Of a stretch of DNA of 64,000 nucleotides, positions 55,107 to 64,000 are shown one piece after another. The position numbers and the translations under genes were made by a program. Under the pieces are notes generated by a model. The model saw nothing but the letters and a program-made list of their open reading frames with translations, was not told the origin of the DNA and ran no database searches. This DNA comes from Liquidambar formosana (lineage: Eukaryota > Streptophyta > Magnoliopsida > Saxifragales > Altingiaceae), in contig CM077826.1 of the NCBI GenBank assembly GCA_039720395.1, positions 26,554,430-26,618,429 of the forward strand. The letters are read 5' to 3'. Every line of letters starts with the position of its first letter. Position 1 is the first letter of the stretch.

Positions 55107-56440
55107 GAGTACATAACATTCCACACCCCTTAAGAATGATCTCGTCCTTGAATAAAAAAAAAAGAATGATCTCGTCCTCAAGAACAAACTACTACAGTAA
55201 ACATTAGAATAATCCCCGGACCTAAAATTTTGTTTGAAATAGTCTTTACTAGACATTTCAATAAACAAGAAACAGTAAATTCTTGGGTTGCTAAAATCAA
55301 ACTTCTTGATAACATTACAAGCTTCATCTTCGATATATATGCCCTAGCTGATACTTCATCATAATACTTCGATGAAATAGGTGAAAGGGTCGTTATGCTC
55401 CGTGAAAGCTTGTAGTGTAAATGTATTATAGAGACCACAAGTAACATCGGTGCGCCTTGGTGGATTATACCTAATGCATGGGTGAATTGTATGGTACAAC
55501 CCATTTATAAATGAGATACAACCCAATAATGCGGTAACTAATAACTTACATCAGGTACACCTTAAAAGAAATGAAATATCTAATATATATATATATATAT
55601 ATATATTGGCCACTTTTTGCATGGCCACAGCCCACATGGTGTATTTAAGTCTTTTAACTTTTTAAAAAGAATAAAATGTAGGAGAGAATACAGTTTCACT
55701 TCCTCAATTTTTACTCAAAACTACTTTGAACCCATTTAGTTTGTTTTCAAATACTTCGGTCTCCTCTTGTTTTGAAAAATGACACCTTACATCATTTCGT
55801 CACTCAGCTACTTGTTTTTTTTTTATCTTTTTCTTTCTTTTTACAAAAATAGTTACACATGACTCACTAATAAAAAAAAAAAAAAAAAATTAGACAAAAA
55901 TACCCTAGTAATTGGTATTTCACTAACATATGTAAGAATACATTCGTAAATTAAAATTGTTGTTCCCATCAATGTTGTAAAGGTTGTTTACATTTTCCAA
56001 ACATGAGCATGCAAATCAAAGTGTTTGAAAAAAAAAAACACTAAAGGGATGTAAAGTGTTTCTGAGTGAAAATTGAGAGGGTGAAATTTTATTTTCCCCT
56101 AAAATTTAATGTTCAATAGAACTTGAAACTGTGAGAATAAAAGAATCTATAGATGATTGCAATATCCTTATGTAACTACTTGTAGAATTGTTGAGTAGTT
56201 TAAAAATAGAGAGCATGTAACTCTTACAGGGTTGGTTGAGTGGTTAGGCCTTAAGTGTACTACTCAAAAGTCATTGTTTTGACTTTTCGTAACTATCATT
56301 GTATGTGTAGATATAAGACATCTTATACGGGGTGTTAGGAGATTAGTCTGGATTACAACGTGGGAGTAAGGCTTGAGATACCTCTGATATCTCTGATCGT
56401 TAATCAAATATATATATATATATATATAGATATAAGTGAA
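55107..56440. other. AT-rich spacer with a possible SINE remnant
   Basis: 56225-56400 begins GGGTTGGTTGAGTGGTTAGG (A-box-like) and contains GGAGATTAGTCTGG and GGCTTGAGATACC, words shared with SINE ends at 53555-53715. The B box is poor. The 108-codon minus-strand frame at 55178 has no recognisable domain. Confidence 0.4.
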
Positions 56441-58324
56441 GGGTTAGGCTATTTCCACCATAGAGAGTACTCTAAGCCCCCCACTAATTAAAATAAAAGG
56501 TTATTATTTTTATATCCAAATGTACATTTACTATTAAGGACACTACTAAAAAACTTGAAGGAAAATTTTCTATCCCCACCCCACCCCCAACTCCAAAAAC
56601 ATTATACCATCTTTAGACATTATTCTCTCATAAACCATAACAACCTTGAATTTCGCCGTATTCGGACTCCTAAGTCCGAACATGTTAAATATATTCAGAC
56701 ACTGATTGAACATTTGAGGCGTGTTCATTTCTATAACTCTGAACATTTTAAAAGAGTTCAACTTTAGAAATCCGAACAAATTTCTGTTGTTTAGTTTTAA
56801 AACTCCGAACAACATAAATGAGAGGAAACCAACAGTATGTTCATTTGTCTTCAACCGAAACAACACATATTGTTCAGACTTACAGATCTAAACATAAGTT
56901 GTGACATCTTTTTCCGGCAAAAAAAATTCCAGCAACTAAGGTTACATACCTCAGCTAAAAAATTTCAAAAAGAAAGCAATCACAGTTACATGAGAACGAA
57001 ACCGATGGTATAGGAAGCAGATTTTCCGATATATGGTTGTCATTTTGGTGGCGGTCGCCGTCCAACCTGAATAAAACAGAGTGATGGGAAATTGGAGTAA
57101 TATGGAGCATGCTGGATGGAAACGATGTTGGCGTGTAGGAAATAACATCGGTGTAACACACGGTTTCTTATGTGTCGTGAAGGAGACGGCGTTGTTATCG
57201 GCTGTGGTAAAAATCCACACACAAGGGAGGGGGCCTTGAGATGAGAGGCGTTGTGGGTGGGTGGAAACGACTTTTAGATTTTAATTAGGGGTAGTTTAGG
57301 AAGATGAGGGGGTGCTTATCTGTACTACCTATAAAAAGATGAATGTAAGAAAAACTTTTGATTGACTAATATAACCTTATTTTAATTTTTAAATACACAA
57401 TTACCCACCCTTCTGCATATATAGGAAATATAGTAATATGAAAATTATAATTCTAAAATGCATACCTTAATATATAATATAAAACACAAATAAGAATTCA
57501 AAGGAAACAGAAACTATAATTCCTATATAATAAATAAAAATATATAAGAATATAGAAATATATAGGAATATAGAAACTATAATTCTAAAACAACAGTCGG
57601 AACACATACCTTAATATATAAAACACAAATAGGAATTCAAAGGAAACGGAAATTATAATTCCTATATAATAAATAAACAGTCAGATTATAAATTCCACTT
57701 TCTCCATCAAGAGTGGTTTCAACTTTCTTTCCACCTTTTCCATTAACAGCGACTTCTCCCTTCTCTGGTTAACGGTGACTTTTCCCTTCTCTAGTAAGTT
57801 TTGCTCTGCAAATCTATACTACCTATAAAAGGTTGAATCTCAGAAAAAATTTTGAACGACTAATATACCTTTATTTTTTAAAAAAAAAATACATATCTAC
57901 CCTTCCATTAATTAAAACACATAATAAACATTCTTATCATTTGGTAACAAATGAAAGTTAGATTTTAATTCAAACTCTTAACAAATTAAAGTTAAATTTT
58001 TACTCAAATTCTTTTTTTAGAGCAACCATCAAGTTGCATGATAATATAAACGAATATAAACTCTTTAAATATCCCGTTTTATGAAGAAAAAAAAATTCTG
58101 AATATATATCTAAAGAATTTTTAATCTTTCGTTGTACTGTCGAATTTTAAACTTTATCTTTTATGAAAAAAAATATAAAATCTTTATGTATTTATTATTT
58201 TGTATAACTAATATTATTTAAAAATATTCACGTGTAACACACGTCTGTTATATATAGCAAAAATTGGGGAGAATAAAGTAGTGGGATGGGTAAAATATTT
58301 ATTGTGGTGGCAATAACCCGCCCC
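56441..58324. mobile_element. 1.9-kb Mutator-like non-autonomous element
   Basis: The left end GGGTTAGGCTATTTCCACCA and the minus-strand right end GGGGCGGGTTATTGCCACCA are inverted repeats, followed by a weaker match over the next 25 bases. The flanking 9-mers ATAAGTGAA (56432-56440) and ATAAGTAAA (58325-58333) differ at one position, as expected for a 9-bp Mutator-type duplication. The inside lacks a transposase frame. It carries repeated GTTCGGA/TCCGAAC words at 56660-56890 and a duplicated segment (57430-57545 against 57600-57680). Confidence 0.65.
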
Positions 58325-58333
58325 ATAAGTAAA

Positions 58334-59002
58334 ATAGAAAGCATGTACTGATGTGTGTTAGTGTATAGGATTCAGTACCGAGAGAAAGAAGAAAAAGGAA
58401 ACTTGAGAAGAAGAAAAGGTGTGAGAGTTAGACAAAGCAATATGTAATAAAAAATATAATTAATAGAGTAGAATTTTTAAGAACAAAGAGTCTTAATCAA
58501 AGAATTTTTAAGGATGATAGAGGAGTTGCTTTTCCCCGCTTTGTTTAGTTTCTTTTGTTTTCCTCTTTTCTAGGCTTTGCCCCAACATCACCAAAAAAAA
58601 AAAAAAGGGGGAAATTAGCGAAAAGTCTACTTTTATAAGATTTATAGAGGCATAAGTCTATACAGTAAACTCATGCAGCCATAAGTCTACTTTTAAGTAA
58701 AATGAGTTTACTTTTGTAACCGTGGTAAATGCATAAAGTCAAGTTTACCCTTAAATGTTATTTTTTGTTTTCAAATTTTAAAATGACATAACTTTTGATC
58801 TAGATATCGATTCCCAATAAAATTTATATATTTGAAATCTATTCGTCGAGCTTTTCGAAACAAGACCCATGATGAAAATAAAATTATGTATAAAAAAAAA
58901 TAGTTACATTGATTACATATTTACATGTATCGGTTTTAAAATAAATAAACATGTAACTATTTTAATGTGGGTTCAATTTTGTACAATTTCCCATACAAAA
59001 TT
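58334..59002. other. AT-rich spacer, nothing recognised
   Basis: No reading frame, repeat or RNA gene stands out. The last bases (AAATT, 58998-59002) are the target duplication of the following solo LTR. Confidence 0.5.
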
Positions 59003-60955
59003 TGTCACACCCCAAACCTAAAAGACTGGATTTGGCGATATGATTGACACAATTCACAAAGGTTTACGCCTCGCATAGGCTAGACCACTTAACAAAATCA
59101 GCCTCTAATAAACTTGTCTCCAGTAATCCATCCACCCTAGCTCTTCATATGCGGAAGCCACTCACATCAAGCTATTCATCTGTGGGGAAAAATATAAGGG
59201 GTGAGCATAACGCTCAGCAAGAAAACATTACACAATATATACAGGAAGAGGTCAAGCATATTCGCACGATTGATTTAAAAAACATGAGTAACAAAACGAT
59301 AGAGTTTTACAATAAATCATTTCTTTCAATTCGATAGGCATATAAACTTTTAAAAGTAATTCTCTCACTTTCAATTCAATAAACAATGACACTGAAACAC
59401 TTTCGATAACAATTCATTCGATAAATTACTTTAAAGTCACTGATCGATAATACAAATCAATAAAACATTAGTTCATACAAGTACTTCCTCTGGCCAAACT
59501 CACATTCAATAGGCGCCCATCATCGTGGGACTTTACACTACATCAGTACTGATGACCAACAGTATTAGAATCCCCTGCTGGCACGGACCAATTTTCCAAC
59601 AGTATTAAAATCCCCTGCTGGGACGGACCAATAATCTAACCAGAGTTCACACTTATACAAAAAAAACATTTGGCAAATATCTTTCACAAGCAATGTCGAT
59701 TCAAACACATATGTAAAACAATTTCAATAAATGACTATTTTTGCTTGACCCACAGTACATAAGAAATAAACACTTTGATAATGAAACGATTTTGAAAACA
59801 ATTTTCCATAAATCATTGGCTCACAAAAAGAGGAAATAAAAATCAGATTATTTTTATTTAATCAAAGAGGGCGATACATTGTACAAGTTCCCTTACCTCA
59901 AGCCAAACCTTTAACAATTCAAGTGATCAAACTCCTAACAATCTCAATGCTATTCAGAACCTAAAATCAATAATATTCTTTATCAATAAATTATACTTAA
60001 ACTAAAGAGTCTCTTCAACTAGATGGTGCGTTAAGGGTTTAACGTCTAATTCTCATGGCCTTATACTGCTTACTATATTTAATATAATTAATATATACAC
60101 TAACGTGGCATTAAAATAGACTCATGTTAAATTATAAATTAATAGGTTTGAATTACTTTTTAACACAGAAAAGTTACCAGTCAATCCGAGATAAGTTGAC
60201 TGTCAACACATGTGAAGTTGACAGTCAGAATGTAGTAAAACAGCAGCAGATTTCTGTATGAACTTCCTATGCTACCCAAGGCAAAAGCAAAAGTTCACCC
60301 ACTGATTTTCCCTCAAAATCAGTCCCTAAATCTGTGGGAGAGATGTTTGTGGAAGGGTGTACATTGGAAGTGGTGGAAATCACCACTTTTGGCTTTCCTT
60401 GTCACCCAAACCCAAAGAAAGAGATTTTTGGTGGTTGGATGATCTTGTGCAGCAGTTATGGGGGGTTTTTTTGAGTGGTGGTGATGATGGTTTAGTGGTT
60501 TTAGAAGTGATAGAGATGGAGGATTGGATTAGAGAAGAAAATATTGATAACACAGTAAAGTTACCAGTCAATAGATGGTAAGTTACCTGTAAACAGACAC
60601 GAAGTTGGCAGTCGATTCGTACAAAACAGCAACAGCTTCTTTTTCCTTCTCTCTTGCTTTCTTTTCTTTTTTCTCTCTTTATATTGTTTTCAGTCAAAAG
60701 AATATTAATCCTCCATAAAGGTTTCTTATATAGGGTGCAAGTTAATCCTAACCTAATTAGGATTACCTTCAAAGTGAGTGTTTGATTAGGATATGAACAC
60801 TATCTCTCATTGATTAGAAAATAATCACCTTGTTTGGTTACAAAGTTGAACGTGTTTGAGGTTAATCCTAGATTAACTCATACGTTTAAATCTAATTAAA
60901 GGCAATCAATTTTATAGTTAATTAATTAAACCTAAGAAAAATTCGGGGTATTACA
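59003..60955. mobile_element. solo LTR, 1953 bp, with AAATT target duplication
   Basis: The sequence begins TGTCACACCCC and ends GGGGTATTACA (TG...CA ends with a short inverted repeat). It is flanked by AAATT at 58998-59002 and 60956-60960. There is no internal retroelement coding sequence, so it is the product of recombination between two LTRs. Inside are a tandem duplication of a ~45-base unit (AACAGTATTARAATCCCCTG, at 59547-59637) and a duplicated block around AAGTTACCAGTCAAT (60170-60265 and 60558-60640). Orientation is uncertain because both strands start TGT. Elements with such GGGGTGTGACA ends are usually Ty3/gypsy; that is inference. Confidence 0.8.
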
Positions 60956-60960
60956 AAATT

Positions 60961-62206
60961 ATTAAATTTATTAGATGTAACTATTGAATCAGTTAAATTG
61001 ATGTGTTTGAAACTAAAAATTTGTAAGATTTAAATATTTTGTGACTAAAATTCAGTCACAATTGACTTAAAAGTAATTTTTTTTCATATAACTATTTTTC
61101 TGTGAGTTTAATACATACTTCAGTTACAAGTAGATATTTGCCCAAATTTAATTGATTTTTTTTGGGAAAAATTAGGAAAAAGACTCATGATGAATATAAA
61201 ATTATGTATAAAAAAATATTATAAAAAACTGTTACATTGATTATATATATGTAACTTTCTAAGAGGAACCTTTTATTCTATAATATGAAAGGATAATATC
61301 GTCTGAAAAGATCTAAGAGGAACCTTTGGCTATATAAGATTTTATGATAGACTTATGATTGCACAAGTCTAACTTTATGGACTTGTGGTCAAAGTCCCAA
61401 AAAAAAAAAAAAAACAAAAATTGCTAACCTTAACACTAAACTTTGGACAAAGAAATGTCTAGAGAAAAGCAAACGTATGTGGCACGTTGGACCCACATGA
61501 TATCTGTTAAAATAATATAAACCTTCAAGTCAATTATTGTAAGTCATAGATTCACAGTTAACAAAAAGATTAAAATAAAAAATAAATCAAAGAGATGTAT
61601 GGGAAAAGCAGCACATATCATTAGGCACAAAGGTCATTGAGGATTGTTTGTCTTTCCCTTTCTTTCTTTTTTTTTTTTTATATTTTTTTTTTGATAAAAG
61701 GACAATAGAGCCATTGAGGATTGTTGAGTTGTAACAAATGATCATCTTTCACACCCTACCACCTTGACAATTAATAAATTAAGTAATCACTATTTTCATT
61801 CAAAATTGTTGTTTGTGCCAGAATAAATTATGTGAGATAGAGCTAAAGCTTCTGGCTTTTGGTAGATGCAGCAAAACTAATCATACAGGAATTCCCAATT
61901 TTTAAAGTAAATAAATAAAATAAAATAAAAATGATGGCTGGATTTAATTTAAAATTAAAATTAGTTAAACTCATCTCCAGCCTATCAAATTTTTATATTT
62001 CTCAGAGTTAAATCCTTACCAAATCTAAAAGAACAAAGAAAGCCTTACAACGCAGAAGCAACCAAATAATTAAATAAATATGTCATCTTCCCAAGGAATT
62101 AAAATGAATTAACAAATATAATATCGCAGTTATCTTGTTAGGTGACTATTGAGTGGAGGACATAGGGTCAAATCTATCTTACGTTAAAAAAAAAATCCGA
62201 AATCCC

Positions 62207-62239
<33 letters not shown>

Positions 62240-62350
62240 ACACACACACAACCCTAGCCTCCTCTCTGTGTCTCCCTCTAAGCTGCACCAGTCATGCAAT
62301 CAATGTTAGAGATGGGCTTATCAATATATATTGCTTATAATTAAAAGTAG
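60961..62350. other. 3' flank of the LBD gene with a C30 homopolymer
   Basis: AT-rich, without coding sequence. An A tract lies at 61399-61414 and T tracts at 61670-61691. 62208-62237 is a run of thirty C followed by (CA)n, about 110 bases beyond the LBD stop codon. Confidence 0.7.
62208..62237 (+). repeat. C30 homopolymer
   Basis: Thirty consecutive C residues, interrupted upstream only by CCCA. On the strand transcribed for the LBD gene this is G30 in the 3' region. Confidence 0.9.
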
Positions 62351-63535
62351 TCAATGAAAAGGGGACTGCTGGTATAAGTCTGCAAAGAGCTGTGGATCCA
62401 AGTAGGAGGGATCTTGTTGAGTTGAAGTGAGCCACGAAGGCTCACCTTGATGGTCTAGAATTTGAGCCGGTGGTTGTTGCTGCGGCAGTAGTTGTTGCTG
62501 TTGGGCATTGTGGTAAGCTATTTCACCCTGCGTTTTCACTATCTGGCATTGAGCTTCAATTATTTGTTGTTGCAATTGAGAGATTATGCCAACGCATCCG
62601 TAAACTGGGTCTCGAACACGTGAGGTTGCTTCAAAACACATGCAATCTGCTGCCTCAGCCCGTAAATTAACCGGAAGTTGCTGCCATTTTCCATATGAAA
62701 TTAAAGATGGAAAATTAGAAAAAAGATGTTAGAAGTTCTGGAAAATAGTCAACTTAATTTGTATCTTGTATTCATGCAAAGTTTTATACCAAAACTTTCA
62801 AACTTTTTGTTGAATTTTATTTTTGGGCATACACATATTATAAATGTTACAAGAGATTAATTTTCCAAAATTTTTATCAAATGCAAAACTCTCATTACTT
62901 GATATAAAAAAAAAAAAACTATGAATGAAGAGGGCTGATCAGGTCTGGAACATCCCAGACATCGGGAACAAATCGCACGGCTCCCGGCCTTGCCATCATT
63001 TCCAAGACGTCCTTGACGTGATCAATCTCGATGAAATGAAATCATTATATGTACATCACCAAAATTGTTTAACTATGAAAAGAAAACAACTACATGATCA
63101 ATAATCTGAAATGAAACACTAGCTAGCCATCATCCTATCATGTACCATTAATGTCTTAATGACCATTCAAAAGAGAAAAATATTAACAGATTAAATACAG
63201 AAATATGATAAAAGCACTTTAAATTCCATATATTAATTATTATGATCATATTAATTATTGTGCTTCTTCATGTGAAAGGGGAATTATTGGACTGAACTCA
63301 TCATGTAAATGAAATAATAACCAAACAAAACTGGAAAAGAATATCAAATTATTTGGAAAACAATAATATATCGATCTACCTGCAGCATTTTACTAATGTT
63401 GCTGGCACCAAAGATTCTATGAACACAAGCAAATCTCTGCGGATTGGATGAAGGAAAATACGGTGCGAAAACGCAATCTTGAGGACATTTTCTTCTCAAA
63501 GATTTGCAAGCTGCACACCTAGTTGAATTGGACAT
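62351..63535 (-). CDS. LBD24: LOB-domain (LBD) transcription factor, LBD23/24-like, two exons
   Basis: Exon 1 is 63535-63380 (52 codons) and exon 2 is 62680-62351 (109 residues plus stop), giving 161 residues. Splicing is CTGCAG|GTAGAT ... GGCAG|CAACTT, phase 0. Residues 7-21 carry the CX2CX6CX3C zinc block (CAACKSLRRKCPQDC). The GAS block follows (FACVHRIFGASNISKMLQ joined to QLPVNLRAEAAD), then DPVYGCVGIISQL and a leucine-zipper-like helix (QQQIIEAQCQIVKTQ). The tail is Q/P-rich (QQQQLLPQQQPPAQ), which fits an activation or low-complexity region. The family binds DNA in the nucleus and shapes organ boundaries and lateral organs. The short length and wording resemble LBD23/LBD24, but the exact orthologue is not certain. 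The start is the first ATG, four codons before TRCAACK, as usual. Confidence 0.92.
62681..63379 (-). other. LBD intron, carrying a GC-rich repeat segment
   Basis: The single intron sits after KMLQ, the usual LBD intron position. 62940-63035 is GC-richer than its surroundings and, on the gene's strand, reads open for about 35 codons (EIDHVKDVLEMMARPGAVRF...). It shares words with 31150-31312. I see no good acceptor in front of it, so I do not call it an exon. Confidence 0.6.
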
Positions 63536-64000
63536 TGTTGGATTCTTTAGAATCTACTCAGAGATTTGTGTAGAAAAATCTCAAGGAAAATGAAATCTGT
63601 GAGAATGATTCTGTCCAAGATTTGATTTCCGTAGTATAAATGTGATTTTATTGTATCTTGGAGTGATGGGTAGGGTTCTCATAATTGGAAATGTCTTAAC
63701 GGCTAGATTTTTCAAATGAGTTGAGCTGAAAAAGGAAGGTTTGTGAAGGCAAGGAAATTTCCTTACTGGAAGAACAGCAGAGTTGGCAACTAATAAGCAA
63801 TAAGAATGTTAATTTCTACACTTTACAAACAAATTTGTAAGCAAAATGAATAAAATTTAAAAACCATTCAAAATATATAAATAGAATTTTTAAATAAAAA
63901 CCCCCCAAAAAACAAAAAACAAAAAAAAAAAATGAAAAAAGGGTAACGATTCTCTTCAAGATTTTTTATTTTTTATTTTCCTTTTTTTCATTTGATTGAG
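63536..64000 (-). promoter_or_regulatory. 5' UTR and proximal promoter of the LBD gene
   Basis: Upstream of the ATG on the minus strand the sequence is AT-rich, with a weak TATA-like CATTTATACT at about 63632-63643 (plus coordinates), some 100 bases before the ATG. No other motif can be named with confidence. Confidence 0.35.

Noticed and set aside
60380..60772. 130-codon minus-strand frame and a 74-codon plus-strand frame in the same place
   Set aside because: Both lie inside the solo LTR; no protein family was recognised and they overlap each other.
62940..63035. extra exon of the LBD gene
   Set aside because: Exons 1 and 2 join exactly at the conserved LBD intron position with no missing residues, and no convincing acceptor precedes the segment.

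Overview
The window is nuclear DNA of a flowering plant, probably a woody eudicot with transposon-swollen introns. The signs are a spliced gene with GT-AG introns up to 10.6 kb, AT-rich spacers full of microsatellites, and many plant-type retroelements, SINEs and Mutator-like elements. The species cannot be fixed from sequence alone.

Region by region. (1) 1-6423: no exon found. It holds a decayed Ty3/gypsy element on the minus strand (about 580-3640), an LTR-like stretch (3640-4100) and a Mutator-like element (4279-5127). (2) 6424-38331, plus strand: 27 exons of a type IIB autoinhibited Ca2+-ATPase, closest to ACA9 as I remember that family. The exons cover transmembrane segment 2 to the C-terminus (about 860 residues). 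The N-terminal calmodulin-binding region and the first membrane segment must lie upstream of the window. All catalytic motifs are present, but exon 24 carries one extra base that puts a stop after membrane segment 7. Introns hold a LINE relic, LTR relics, MITEs, a SINE and long homopolymers. (3) 38332-40718: 3' flank with a second SINE copy and Mutator-like end fragments. (4) 40719-50933: an almost structurally complete Ty1/copia element of the SIRE/Maximus type. It has 1468-bp LTRs, a CCCTT target duplication, a tRNA-iMet primer site, gag, protease, integrase, RT and RNase H remains, and a separate env-like reading frame before the 3' LTR. All its reading frames are broken. (5) 50939-62350: no gene. 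It holds a three-copy tandem repeat, a minus-strand SINE, two related Mutator-like elements and a 1953-bp solo LTR flanked by AAATT. (6) 62351-63535, minus strand: a two-exon LOB-domain (LBD23/24-like) transcription factor gene.

The two host genes have unrelated functions (Ca2+ extrusion and lateral-organ-boundary transcription) and show no sign of co-regulation. The most unusual recurring signal is an array of short palindromes built on GACGTC/GACGCC next to TTAAG. It lies upstream of the TATA box in three separate LTR-like sequences and again in the 3' non-coding part of the copia element.
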